Shown: positions 11,170 to 23,761 of the stretch, one piece after another
Layout of the letters: every line of letters begins with the position of its first letter
Position numbering within the stretch: position 1 is the stretch's first letter
Assembly (NCBI GenBank): GCA_026874595.1
Contig: CM049313.1
Coordinates: 11,653,508 to 11,717,507, forward strand
DNA from: Sipunculus nudus
Taxonomy: Eukaryota > Annelida > Sipuncula > Golfingiida > Sipunculidae
Reading direction: 5' to 3'
Length of the DNA stretch: 64,000 nucleotides
The notes under the pieces: generated by a model
What the model was told of the DNA's origin: nothing
Databases searched by the model: none
What the model saw: the letters and a program-made list of their open reading frames with translations, nothing else
Position numbers and translations under genes: made by a program

Positions 11170-12420
11170 TTAAGTGTCAGTATTTTCTGCTGGAATATCG
11201 TTACTTCGTGTACAATGAGAATACTGACCTACAAAGAAACGTGTAAGTTCGATTTTAAGTTGTTCTGAATCTGCTCAGTAACTTGGTGAGGGAACACCAG
11301 GTTTATCCTATCCTTAACCATAAACAGGTTGACAATCCTTTCCCTTTGATAATATATCAAGGAATCAGATTTCCACGCCTTATAAATAAAGGAATGCAAC
11401 AATTAAAATATTAAATTAAATTCTGATATCTGAAGTCTGTCAAATAAAAGTAACCTTTTTAACCCTTTAAGAGAGTAGACCAGAAAAACGCTTATCCAAC
11501 GGTAAACAGGCTATCCGTTTTGCTTATATCCATTTGTTTTTATAACAAGGGTGGGGGCGGACGGGGGGGGGGGGTTGGGGAGCTGGAAGGGGGGATGGAA
11601 GGCGGTGTTTTACTCTAGTTGGGCTAAAATGTTAATTTTGCAGAGCTAAAAAAATTGAAATATTGTCTGTCTTAATTCTCATATGATCTTCTGGCATGAC
11701 CCATACTCTTTTCACTAATGTCATATTTCAGCTTGTTGGCAATTCACAAGTCCAGCATAGCTAGTATTTAATGACCTGGCCTGGGAGTTTTGCACATGCG
11801 CATTGAGCATTGCATGTGTAAAGGTCAGCTTGTAAAGGAACTTCCTGTGTACACAGATCCCTGTATTTATCGCTGTGCAGCCTCTGATATGGGTAGAGAC
11901 CTACATTATATTAAATTTACTTATCCTATGATACCGGTATTCTGTCTTTTTGTACATGGTGCATATCAACATTTTAATGTTCTACTTTGGGAGGGGGTTA
12001 AAAAAGTAAAACTCTTTGTTCTACCCCGTATATGTTAATAAAAATGGACGGTGCCATACACAAGTTTATCATCATCAAATTAAAAAAAAGCGGGAAATTC
12101 CGTGATCTCGAGTCTGCATACGACTGGTCGCAGATACAAATCGCAGGAAAATCGCCAGTGGTTGGCAGGGTTTATAGAAAGAAAAGAATACATATGTAAA
12201 GCATATGTCTCTAGGAGAAAGGTGATGCATAAAATAAAACGTTACGATGTTTCGGTGCAATGAATCTCCATATTTGACTTTCATCATGCCTCCAAAAATG
12301 AAATGTACATGTGACCTTTCATGACAGATGTCATCGTGCCATGTGCTTGAAAGAGACATCATGAAATTTACGTGACATCATCTCATAAAAAAAAATCACT
12401 CACGTGAAGGTCAATTCCGA
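11170..12420. other. Intergenic, no gene recognised
   Basis: Contains a G-rich run (11550-11600, with a (G)10 stretch) and otherwise AT-rich sequence. No protein-like frame was seen. Confidence 0.5.
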
Positions 12421-12902
12421 GGTGTAGCGATATAAGATAACCCCCGTTTTAGATAAGCGAGTAGGGTAGGGGGGATATCTGAAATTGATTTCAGATTACC
12501 CCGTACAATTTGGGATTACCCCTTTAAAATATTGTTACTTAATATACTTAAAATTCGTTTATTTTCTTTCTTCTGATTTCCAAAATTAGTATGAATCTTA
12601 ATGTCTTATGTTTTTATGGAATGTGAAAGTAAAGAGTATGAATCAATACAACTATAATTTACAATGTAAATAACATTTTGTGAAACTTTATTTGTTTAAA
12701 ATTGATTCCATCTTTCGAATATCGCATTGTGCTTTGTTTATTGAATAATATATCATAAGTTAAAAGCAAACGAATGTCTCATTTAGTTAAATCAATGAGA
12801 GGGGTAATCTGAACGGTGCGGGGTAACCCAAATTACGTTCAGACTACTCCCCAAGGGGGGGTACCTAAAATGAGGGGAGGGGTAACCTGAAGTCTTTACA
12901 CC
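12421..12902. mobile_element. MITE-like element with about 90-bp imperfect inverted ends
   Basis: Both outer ends read GGTGTA inward (12421 on +, 12902 on -). They are followed by matching blocks: a GATAACCCCC/GGTTACCCCT block, then GTTTTAGATAAGC or ATTTTAGGTAC, and TTCAGATTACCCC and AATTTGGG.TTACCCC near the inner boundary. The interior (12525-12795) is AT-rich and non-coding. The order of inner blocks differs between arms, so rearrangement has occurred. No target duplication is evident (CCGA on the left, AAAAT on the right), so superfamily is unassigned. Confidence 0.5.
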
Positions 12903-13494
12903 AAAATAATGGCTTGGTATTTTTTATGCCTTATATCTGCCTTGAAAATTTCATAAAACAAGAGGACGGAGTCTCGGGATGGAAAATATTCAAAAATATA
13001 AATACATATTTGGAAAGTAGATGTTATTATTCACACATTTACACACACATACATATATATTTATGCGTGTGTGGGTGTATATCTGTATATCCTAAATATA
13101 ATATACTATCATATTACAGTAACATGTAACTAATACCCTCGAAACAAACAAACACAAACATTATATATTAATGTCTATGACGACTTAAAGACTTTATATT
13201 AATTTGCTTCATACTAGATATTACTAAATATTAATGATTAAACTTTTGAAAACTGGTTTTAGTTGATTATACCGATTAGAGAAAAGGAAACCAAATAGCC
13301 AGAGATAATTTAATTATACCGCTACCCTGGCTGCAGAACCAGTTTGCTCGGTTTGCTGCGTTTCGTTATATCCCGGTCAATAATTCACATTGCTGTAAAT
13401 GCTCGGGCGTGCTAATATTAAGAGTACGATAGACTTCTTGGTTCCTAGTTATAGTTCAAACGTTTTCTGTAATTTTATGTTGAACCGAGGAAAG

Positions 13495-13600
<106 letters not shown>

Positions 13601-15609
13601 CTGTGTGTAGGTATGTGTGTGTGTATGTTTACAATAATATCATATTTCATATGAGTCTGTACGCAGTTTAGACAAAAAAAAAATACATTCATATGTAGAT
13701 GTATATCTATGTATCCATAACATAATATAATTTTATTTAAATTAAATAATATAATAAAATGCACGCAAATTCATTAATAAGGCACAGATGAGGGGAACAG
13801 GATTTCACACAGTAATAAAAAGTTATGAACTTTTTTTGTATGCACACACACAACATACATGTCTGTTAATGTGCCAATACTCAGTTATAAAATTCGGATT
13901 CTTTACTTTGTACAGTAGGCTTGCAAATGACCTAAATCGATATATTTATTACTGACGCCCATCGCAAAATCTGACCATTACCTGTCAATAACATCGGATG
14001 TTGGTTTGATATACCAAAACAAAAGGTATGGGGCATTTATTTTGCAACTATATGAAAGTATTTCTGTGTTGGTATTTCTTTCTACTCATTTTATGACCAC
14101 CATGATAGTTGTGACGCCCATTTTATTGGTACATATGTGACAGCAAAGAAGTTTCAATGGGAGATTTTCTTCTTCAGTTAGGTTAAGTCAATTAAAGGGA
14201 CCCGAACGGACTGGTCATAAGTCATGTCTATGAACAATACAAAGACGGTTAAAGGCCTATGTTAGTTACCCTTGTGTTTTCCTAGTATAAGATATTTTAT
14301 CAACCAGTCTTAGTGATGCTTCGTTAATCGATACTTGTATAGATACCTGCGAATTTAACAAGCCAACTGACATGCATGGACAATAGAATAATGATGTCAG
14401 TTTAATATCTGTGAAGAGTCGATACAGACTCAAATTATTGCAGATGAGAGTTAAATATTGTGTATTTGAGCGTCCTGTTTCTTCAAATCACAAATACGTT
14501 ACCGGTTCGTACGTTACCAACAAATGTGAAACTGGCTTTTTTTTTATAGAGAACGCACAGCCTTTACTTCCAGGAGAGTTGCTCATAACGCCATTAGTTT
14601 AAATGCAATACAGAAATGAACGGCTGTTTTGTTTTCATTGAAATATCCTTGATTTTTTAGTGACCTCGTCAGCTTCAAATAGGTGTACACACTTTTTTCA
14701 TCGTTTCATTGTGAAGAAAGGATACAGCATACACAGAATACCTCATAGATGACTCATTTAAAAAACAGAGTATTGTTAAAGTAAACGTTTCCAGCCAATA
14801 TAAATGGTAACGTAGCGATACATAGGTTACTGTTTGTAACGTATGCATTTAAACTAGGCGTCTATGCTCTATTTTATTTTAAATTTAATAAATTGACTTG
14901 ATGGAAATAAATTTAACAACAAAAGGGAGTCAAGAAAACACTTATTATACACAAACATAGTTCATCATATTCCATCATGAACGAAAAAGAAAGAAAGGTT
15001 AAAAGCGAGATAATAAAAATGATTTTTATTCTATATGAAACTTTCATCCTCAACACGACGAGTTGGGATAGCATTTTATCAATCAGGAACCATGAAAAAG
15101 CTGTAGGGTCAATAGTTATCTATTTAAACGCTTTAAATACTTCAACATATATTGGTATTTTGAAATATCCAGAGTACGAAACATACGATACATTTTCCTA
15201 AAGATGTACAATGTGCAGTTATGCCATCTTTTCTCGTCAAATTCCTTTTTTCTTGTTTTATAATCCTAGAAACAACATAATATACTTTAAAATGGAAATT
15301 TGACATAGTTGTCATGTTTTAAAACAGATCATTTGTTTGCTGAGGCCTAAAGAGCCTATAAAAAATTTGTAAAAAAATACATGCACGCATATTTATCCTT
15401 TATTTTTCACCTTTTGCAATTTTATGTTTATCGGAATTTTAAACTGTCAATCAATGTTGCCTTAGAGCTGATGGAAACCTTTCTCACTTCTCTAATAATT
15501 TGCAAGTATTATCCGCAAATCTGAGAGAAAATAACATTTTTTCAAGGGTTATATATAAAAAATACTATTTTTTCTAGTGAATTTGCATATTTTCACTGTT
15601 CACTTTCCT

Positions 15610-15611
<2 letters not shown>

Positions 15612-15663
<52 letters not shown>
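15612..15663. repeat. (GA)n microsatellite
   Basis: Uninterrupted AG/GA dinucleotides for about 52 bp. Confidence 0.95.
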
Positions 15664-15668
<5 letters not shown>

Positions 15669-16237
15669 GATATTTTTTTATTCCACAGAATCTGAAAAGA
15701 AACGTTAAGTTTACTATTTGTGTTAACGGATTTCACGAGCAAGAGTGCACAGTTCGTAATTCCAATCAAATAAACAGTATTATCTAAACAGACATAAAAC
15801 TGTGTGCCCGTGCTACAACTTGAGAGAAGCAGATGTACCCATTCAGACCTATAAAAAGATGAAATTTAACACCTGTTTACCTTTTGTCCAGGTCTTAAGA
15901 ATGAAAATATCAACTTACGGACCCTGTACTTTTTCTTTCAGTAAGGAATTGGATTTTCAGAACATTAAGTCGGGCAGATATAGATTCAGTCATCGAGACT
16001 TAGTATTGACACGGCTTACAATAATCACACTGTTCTTTTGTCTCTTCAGTCCTGCTGGGGCTCGTCTAGACATGCACGTGTGATAAAGTGTAGGGTCAGC
16101 AGGTATAAACTCGAAGCACAAAGATCAATAGTTTAACCACTAACATATTACCGCGGCTTTGACTGGGTTAAGTTGCCTTGTGACCAAGAATACACGTGAA
16201 AAATAAACAGGACTTCAGACTCAAAACCCCGCCCCGC

Positions 16238-16390
16238 AAGTAGTGGATCCAGGATTTAGGAAAGATAGGGGTCGAACCCAGGACTTATGAAAAAACCTAT
16301 AAACAGGACCCCAGGTCTGGAAAAGAACAATAAAAGGTTGACGCGGCTAAAAAAAAATGGGGATGGGGGGGGGGGGGGGGGGTAGAACCC
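16238..16390 (+). repeat. Dispersed repeat (copy also at 51345-51440)
   Basis: GTGGATCCAGGATTTAGGAA, then AGGGGTC, a CCTA.AACA block, and GTC.GGAAAAG occur in the same order in the 51.35-kb copy. A short related start (GAGGCGGATTTAGG) lies at 22562. It ends in a G-run (about 16362-16382). No coding content; family unknown. Confidence 0.5.
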
Positions 16391-17825
16391 CTGAACATTG
16401 GTCCGGGCCACTCCAGTCCTAACCCAATTCCGTGTCCTTTAGGTGCGAAGCCATGTAAGTCCACCTTTCTTTAGACCGAGTCATTTGGAAAACCCGTTCA
16501 GAATAAAGTTTCAATGCAATTATCCTTATTTAAAGGATTTTAAACGGAAATGTGTATATTTATCATGTGTATTTTTATGTAAGTTTACAAGTGCTTGTAA
16601 CTAGAACGTTTAAGTACATTTAACTTGCGCTAAATCTTGTTACTTCTGCAGCTATTTTTAAGTAACGTTTTGTCAGTAGTGCGCACATATCAATCTTTAT
16701 ATTATATTATATGGGCCTTGTTTGCTGTAAAACTGTGTGTGTGTGTGAGTTTCTGTGTGTGGTGGGGGGGGGGTCAACAGGAATACCGAAGTAATTCCTT
16801 CTTCTTACCGCACCCAATAAGAAAAAAAAATAAAAAAAACGCTGAATATTCAACACCATATTAATCACAATTTAAATATGATTTAAATATTCAACAAGAT
16901 GCAATTTTGACATTCAAGTGAGTATTTTCTCAGGATGAATGAAAAAGTGCCGAAGATTATATTACAAATAAAAAAGAATTGATCACAAAATGTAAAAAAA
17001 CTGTGTTTTATTGAATGCAACCTCTGGCTTTACAGTTCCGATATGTGACACTTAAGCACTCAAATAACCCGATCCACTCCGTAATCAATCTCAAAACAGG
17101 AGAGCCAAAACTAATATGAATATAATTTCTTATATGTTTCTTTATTGTGCTTTTACGCAGATAAAATTGTATCAAATGCACAAGGAATGAGGCAAATTAA
17201 GATGTCTCAAAGTCATTAAAGATTTCTTTATGAATGAGCATCGTTCATTGATGAAGCCAAGCCTGCAATCACGTGAAATCAGGTGTTCGGCTCAGCAAGG
17301 CACAAAATACAGCATGAAGGTACTTTTAGGTACTTGAAGAACACACGCACGTACACATGCACAAACGTATCAGGGGCTGCATAGTCCTCCATTTAAGCTA
17401 GACACTCTCTGGCCCTGCCAAGATTAAAAATAAAAAAAAGTTGATCTCTCTTCACCACGTGCGTAACGTTTGACCCTAAGCATCTATTTTTTTATTATCA
17501 GTAGAAATTATTCATTTTAAGCTCCAGCCGCACCAACATTTCTCTCAATAAATAATATAAATAATAAAATTGTTTTACCTGTTTAGCAAAACATTTATGT
17601 TGTCATCATGTTGTTCGCTGATCTTATTTTCTTTACAATTAAGGTGATAAAAAGGTTAATAAATATCAGTAACCATCTTGTATTAAATTATGAAATAGGT
17701 AAATAAGGAGTATGATCTTTCTGCCACAGTCCTACCTTTAGAGATTTTTTAATATGAGTAATATGATAAAGATGATATTGCTTTCTGCTTCATCAGCTTC
17801 AATTAAAACTGTTAAAGATTTTTTT

Positions 17826-17990
17826 GGTGGAGGTTACCGCCTTTATATTTTATGCTCTCTTATCTAATTCTTAAACTAAGTATGTACATCTGCAGAGTTC
17901 CATTTCGGTTTGGGACTATGTGACTTGGTGTCACCAAGGCCCGGTGTGTACCACCCCTGCGGGCCTTGGAAGTGCTTCAATTAAACCTTA
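17826..17990 (-). mobile_element. SINE-like repeat, reversed 3' fragment
   Basis: Reverse-complemented, it carries CCAAACCGAAATGGAACTCT, GCAGATGTACATACTTAG and GGCGGTAACCTCCACC, matching the 3' halves of 594-1005 and 8842-9125 in order. Upstream of these (on -) lies GGCCCGCAGGGGTGG, similar to the GGGCCCGCAGGTGCAG of the 8.9-kb copy. Only the distal part is present. Confidence 0.55.
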
Positions 17991-19079
17991 AACATCTAGA
18001 CAATATTATCATATTGGAGCATTATTTAAAATTATTTGCAAATGTTGTGGGACTACGAATCTCACCCCACTCCCCCAAGCTTACATGCTTCCGTAAAGCC
18101 CCTATTTAATCAATATAGTGAAATGGTATTAATGTGATCTGTGACAATAAAGCTAATATGTGGTGGATCCAGAACCAAATTTTGGGGAAGCAAGTATTTT
18201 CCGGTGGCGTGATCGTCGAGGTAGTTTAGGTCGAGGGGATCAGCGTGGGAGGGGGGTTGGGGTGGCATAAAATACATGAGGTAACGCTTCAGAATCCAGC
18301 AAGAAGTAAACCCCTAAAAATACAAATATTTAAAAACCTGAGTTTATTTGATTCCAGCTAATGTCTTGGTACCTTACTTTCATTGGAAAAACAGGTGTCA
18401 TATGATCGGCCATTTTGGTCATTTACTCATTTCATAAAGGCTGCAGTTCATAAATATTTGAAAGACTTTATGCCACTGTGACCCATTATTGTTGAAGCTC
18501 CTTTTTTCAGGGATGGCAAAAACAACATATTGGAATCTTTATGACAAAAAGGCACCAATTAAATTGTCAAAAAATGGGTGAATTTATCATTATATGGTTG
18601 AAAATGTGTGTGTTTGTGGGGGCGGGGGGGGGGGGGTTTGGCGGGGGGGGGGGGTGTCCCCACCCCATGGTACCAAGCAGGGCCAGGTGTTAAAACGGTA
18701 ACATTTTCTGACTTCTTTGCCGCTACATTGGAGTTAGGAATTGAAATATGACAGAATTTATCCCGGACCCAGAGGCTCAAAGCAGTTAAATAATACATGC
18801 ATACACGTATTACCTGAATATGCTCATTTATATATTTATAGGGTTTCCCAGGCAAGTTGGCAACGAGTACCCGTTTCAGCCATAATTTCACGGTTGTTCT
18901 CGTTGCATCAAATAAAATATCATTCACCTAACCCGTGTCTAGGAACGGGAAAAATCATCAATCCCTCTCTTGTCCACAATGAAAATATTATAAACAATAT
19001 TTTATATTTAAAGGAGGCTATACACAAACCTATTTTGTAATATATAAGTGCTTTCTGACTTAATCTGCGTACATATTAA
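17991..19079. other. Intergenic, with G-rich runs
   Basis: 18620-18655 holds two long G runs separated by TTTGGC, followed by a CCCCACCCC stretch. 18155-18300 begins GTGGATCCAG like the dispersed repeat at 16.24 kb but diverges soon. No protein-like exon was seen. Confidence 0.45.
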
Positions 19080-19445
19080 TGAAATGTAGGGAATGGCGCT
19101 TAAGAAAAGTACGTTTATAGCCTCTGTGACGGATGCACGGGCTTGTTTTCAAGCAATTAGTAAACACGGTACATGCGCCAATGTTGACAAACAGAAAAAC
19201 TATGTAACCTACGTTGGCTGGTTCCTTAACGCCCCTTTCAGATCTCTGAATCGTCTGACTTAGCGCTAGGTGTCCATGCTAAATGTTTTTTGGTTAATTT
19301 GGCGCCTCCGCCCCCACCCCCCTCCCCAGTGTAAAAAACAACCTGGGTGTGGTGGGATCCGCGTTTTCTGGCCTATTTTCAATTGTTAAAGGGAATATTT
19401 ATAGTAGGTAGACATCAGATATCGGAATAGGCCCCTTTGAAAAAG
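19080..19445 (+). mobile_element. MITE-like repeat, copy 3 of the 3498-3960 family
   Basis: Shares GTGACGGATG and TTGACAAACAGAAAAAC with copy 1 (reversed there), GTAACCTA with copy 2, and the distal run GCCTATTTTCAATT..AGGG..GGCCCCTTT with copy 2. A C-rich insertion (19307-19328) sits where copy 2 has GGCGGGCCCCC. The ends are too diverged to define target duplications. Confidence 0.5.
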
Positions 19446-19872
19446 TATAAGAACTATATTGCATAAAAAGTGTCTCTACGTGTCATAAGAAAATTGACAG
19501 AAAACTCCTTGACAGGACCTCATGCGCAGTACCATAACATAACTCCTTTCGTTAATGGGTAACATATGCTATTAGTCCATCCTCAATTTTTATTTATTTC
19601 TCCACTTCAGTTACTCATATCATGTCTTTAGTTCGATTTTATGACGGGAGCGTCGTGTTAGTCGTTGCAGTCCCCGAGCATTATAATGCGGTACAGTGAA
19701 TGCTTTCTTCCCGAAGTTCTCACAAGGGATGTCTTTCTACAACTCAGTTCCGGGTAAACCTCTCTGTTCAGATCCTCGCAACATTTACAATGACTACATT
19801 GAAGATTTGTGCCAATATATGTTTTGAAAAGTTGTATGGAATGCAATACGTCAAGGCAAGGCTTGAATACTA

Positions 19873-19937
<65 letters not shown>
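19873..19937. repeat. (TA)n microsatellite
   Basis: About 65 bp of alternating TA. Confidence 0.95.
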
Positions 19938-19939
<2 letters not shown>

Positions 19940-20454
19940 TCCACTGGGGTGATATTACACATGGGTTAACAGTCTCAAATTTTTGCCGCGGGAACCTATC
20001 GATCGGACCACTTCGCAGTATAAAGAAAAAAAATATGATCGTGTCTGGTTCCATTCATGACCAAGTTAAAATATTTATTGGGACTTTTTTCAATGGATAT
20101 TCAAAACCGTGCGGCATCCTTGACAACAGGGCAACTGCCTAAAGTGCAAAGCAAACAATTGGAGCGAGTTGCCGGAAATGTTCTACCGCAAACATACTGT
20201 TTTCATTACGACTGAGCAGGCAATTATATCACAGAAACGTTTTATTTGATCGACTGGTAAAAGATGTAAACAAGAGAACCAGGGTCCACTTCTTCAGTCT
20301 ACACAATGGTAATAATAATAAGAAAACAAGTGACCCATGGGTCATGACGCTCAGTCGACTGACAAACTGACAATATGTCCTTGCATAGGCAACTAATTAA
20401 GATAATGTCCAGCCTTTCCTGTGTAATCTGGCAATTTATGTGTATTTTGCATTA

Positions 20455-21980
20455 TTTCTGTGGTGCTAAAACATACCCCAAAACTCTGGGAATATAGGTC
20501 ACAGTGACCGAATTTCAGTTTCAGGGGAGAAATTTTGAGGAACTCTCAGGATGTCAAGTAAGAAGTTTCTGGGCCAAATGGTTATGATTTTTGCCCTACT
20601 TTGGTATCAAATTTTCAATCATTCTGAGGGGTGCTTAGAAGCACCATAGCTAAAAAAATATGGGTAACAGTGACCTAATTTCACGTTTCCAAGGTGACTT
20701 TTCATGGACCTCCCTGAATTTAAAGTAAGGAGATTCCAGGTCCAATGGTTATGATTTGTGCCCTGCTTTGGCTAAAAAACAGAGAAAAAAATAGTAAAAA
20801 ATACAAGAAATACAGGTGGCGCCACCAGTCTGGAGAAACAGATGAAACACTCCATGATCAATATTTGTGCACAGAATCATAGTGATCAATGCATTAGTTG
20901 TTCAGATACTTGAGCTTTTGTGTCAATTTTTTCATTTTTCTCGGGGAGGGGGAGGGGTTCTTCAGAGCCCCATAGCTTGAAGAATATGGGTAACAGAGGC
21001 CTAATTCCCGGTTTCCATGAAGACTTTTCATAGACCTTTCTGGATGTAAAGTAAGAAAAATTTGGGTGAGGCGGTTACGATTTGTGCCCTGTTAACAAAT
21101 GACTGCATCTTTAAAGGTCCCAACAATAGTGAAAAAATCGTAAAAAATAATAAAAAAAAATACGTGTGGCACCACCAGTCTGCAGAATCTGATGAAACAC
21201 TCATGATCAATATCCTTGCAAAGAATCATGGCGATCAATGTATAAAATGTACAGACACTTGAGCTTTTGTATCAAAATTTTCATTATTCTGGGGGGGGGG
21301 GGGGGGGAGGGGGGTACTTCGGAGCCCCATAGCTTGAAGAATATGGGTAACAGAGGCCTAATTCCCAGTTTCCAAGGCGACTTTTCATGGACCTCTCTGG
21401 ATGTAAAGTAAGAAGATTCCAGGTTTAGCGGTTACAATTTGTGTCCTGTTAACAGATGACCGTATCTTTAAAGGTCTAAAAAATAGAGAAAAAATCGTAA
21501 GAAATAAAAAAAATATAGTTGGAACCACCAGTCTGCAGAACCTGATGAAACACTCCATGATCAATATCCATGCAAAGAATCATGGTGATCAATGCATAAG
21601 TTGTTCAGATACTTGAGCAATTGTATCAAATTTTTATTATTCTAGGGGATTCTTCGGAGGCCCATAGCTTGAAGAATATGGGTAACAGAGACCTAATTTC
21701 AAGTTTCCATGGAGACTTTTCAAGGACCTCTCTGGAAGATTCCAGGTCCATCAGTTACGACTTGTGCCCTGTTGACAGATGACCACATCTTTTAAGGTCT
21801 CAAAAATAGAGAAAAAAATCGTAAAAAATAAAAAAAATACAAGTGGCGCCACCAGTCTGCAAAAACTGATGAGACACTCCATAAACAATATTTTTGCAAA
21901 GAATTGTGGTGATCAATGCATTAGTTGTTCAGATACTTCAGCTTTTGTATAAAATTTTGCATTATTCTGGGGGATACTTC
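20455..21980. repeat. Tandem satellite array, about 325-353 bp per unit, roughly 4.5 copies
   Basis: The landmark CCACCAGTCTG recurs at 20822, 21172, 21525 and 21849. Between landmarks each unit repeats GATGAAACACTCCATGATCA, TTGTTCAGATACTTGAGC, a T-rich/G-rich run, CCATAGCTTGAAGAATATGG, GTAACAG.G.CCTAATT, CTTTTCATGGACCT and TTAACAGATGACC.TATCTTT. The first unit is partial and more diverged. Just before the landmark most units carry the palindrome GGTGGCGCCACC or a decayed form. The array is non-coding: the frames in it are interrupted and differ between units. Diverged, reversed fragments of the same unit occur at 26030-26250 and 42780-43070. Confidence 0.85.
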
Positions 21981-23535
21981 AGAACAAATCAAAACACACA
22001 TCAAAACATATGAAAAGTGGTTGCAATAAATCTGAGACAATCGAATGCAAAATATTGCTCCTATAGTAAACAAAAACATGTAGGTCTCAGACAGTCGCAG
22101 GTAATTAAGAAACCTGGGGACATCCTATGCCATGCTATGTTACGATCGATTTTCTTTGACTAAATACGATTGTAGCAGCAAATCGTAGCGTATCGCAGGA
22201 TAGAAAATTGTAGTGTGTAAAGGGAGTTACATGTCAAGTAATACTTCCCTATAAGACTGGTTTTCAAGAGATTTACAAATTTAAAAACTGAAAATTTCTG
22301 GTAAACAAGACATGCCGACATTACTTGTCCAAAATCGTAGTATGCCTAAAGCTTAGGTCACAATCGGGATATGGTCGCCGTACGGTGGGTGTTTTGGGCT
22401 ATTCCCTGCGGTTAACGTACGGCAACCGTGCATTTTTCCAAAGGCCACAAGGACTCCGCAACGACCGTTAGTGACATTAGCGCAAGCGCTTAAGTTGATG
22501 CGGCGGCCTCGCGTCAAGCAGTCTCCCACGGGCCCCGTACAGTAGACGCACGGATGTCAGAGGCGGATTTAGGAGGGAGGGGGGGGGCGCACTCTTTTGG
22601 AAACCAAACTAAATTTAGTCAATAGCAATATATGACAACTGATGTGAATGAACACATTCTTCTGACGTCATTTCTTTTATCAAATATCTCAGAAATATAT
22701 GAAACCTTGAGCGCCAAAACTCATGGGAAATAAACGGTAATGACAATGCGTTATAGAAGGGTATTATAAAATGCCCGGCCCCCCGAAAAAAAATTACCGT
22801 CGGTGTTATGTATCATAATGAGGTAAAAATTTCTTTCTGAAAAACTCCGAACCTAAAAAATGCATCGGCGCAAATCGGCAACATATATATGTATTCACAT
22901 ATATGCCCACAGAAAAGTTTAAATGCAGTTAATGGTAAAATATTAAGCTGGTATATATTAAAGAAACACCTAAGATAATAAGTAATGTCAAATTTTGTTC
23001 TGTGAGATTATATCGCAAATTCAGGGTTTAATTTGTATCTTAGAGTCCTTATAAAATGATAGAAGAATTACAAATGCAGACAACAAAATGATTTGCCGTG
23101 AACAGCCTTTGGCTAAAGAATAGCTATTTAATAACTCATCTGCCTTTAATAATCCATCGATTAATGTACGGGGATGACTAAGCTACATTTTCGAAAATAT
23201 ACAATAAAAATGATGACCTTGGACTGTATTGTATCACAATACACATTCTTTTCCTTATTGTTATATAAAACGGAATATAAATGTATTGTCGTATTACCTT
23301 ATTGAATGATGACGCCAAACTCATTCGTCACCTGTACAATTTTATTTCAATACACAAGGTCTGGTTTGTAATAATATTCTTTTTAATTCAGTATTCCTCT
23401 TTGTTGGCACTTCCAGTTCTGAATTTGAATAAGGAGCCTGCATTTTAGGGTGCAAGTTAATGATTTAATTTACTTTAAAGAACTACATGTAATATGTTTT
23501 ATAAATGAAATTTACAGTACTAAAACAGTGCTTAC
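21981..23535. other. Intergenic, with a CpG-rich island
   Basis: 22360-22560 is sharply GC- and CpG-rich (GTCGCCGTACGG, GCGGCGGCCTCGCG) in an otherwise AT-rich region. No protein-like frame was recognised. 22560-22600 has GAGGCGGATTTAGG with a G-run. The remainder is AT-rich. Confidence 0.45.
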
Positions 23536-23761
23536 CGCGAAAAATTACAGGTCTTGGACTTGGAACATCCAGTCTATCCTGCTCTCGATTCTGGACTTGG
23601 TCAAGAAATAATTTCTCATGAAAATTTTTGCCATGAAGCCCGCAGAAGATCATACATGCTTCAGCTAAATCTTGGAGGTGCGGGTGCATGTCAGTCGGGT
23701 TGAGCGTATACTGGTTGACTCCGATATCCACCTGTCTGAGCTGTGTGGCCGTGTTTCTACC
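23536..23761 (-). CDS. Orphan exon-like segment, unknown protein
   Basis: On the - strand this segment is open for 75 codons and ends CGCG|GTAAGC, a canonical donor at 23535-23534. The peptide looks protein-like and mixed in composition, with landmarks VDIGVNQYTLNPTDMHPHL, CGLHGKNF and DRLDVPSPRPVIFR. It begins right after two stop codons (TGA TAA) with no obvious polypyrimidine acceptor, so the 5' boundary is unclear. I do not recognise the family. It may be an internal exon of an unseen gene or a relic of a mobile-element protein. A frame of 155 codons on the other strand overlaps it but looks less protein-like. Confidence 0.35.

Noticed and set aside
12421-12902. Target site duplication for the GGTGTA-ended element
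   Set aside because: Flanks CCGA and AAAAT do not match, so no duplication is claimed.
20455-21980. CRISPR-like array
   Set aside because: Whole units of about 340 bp repeat, not short repeats with unique spacers, and the setting is an animal genome.
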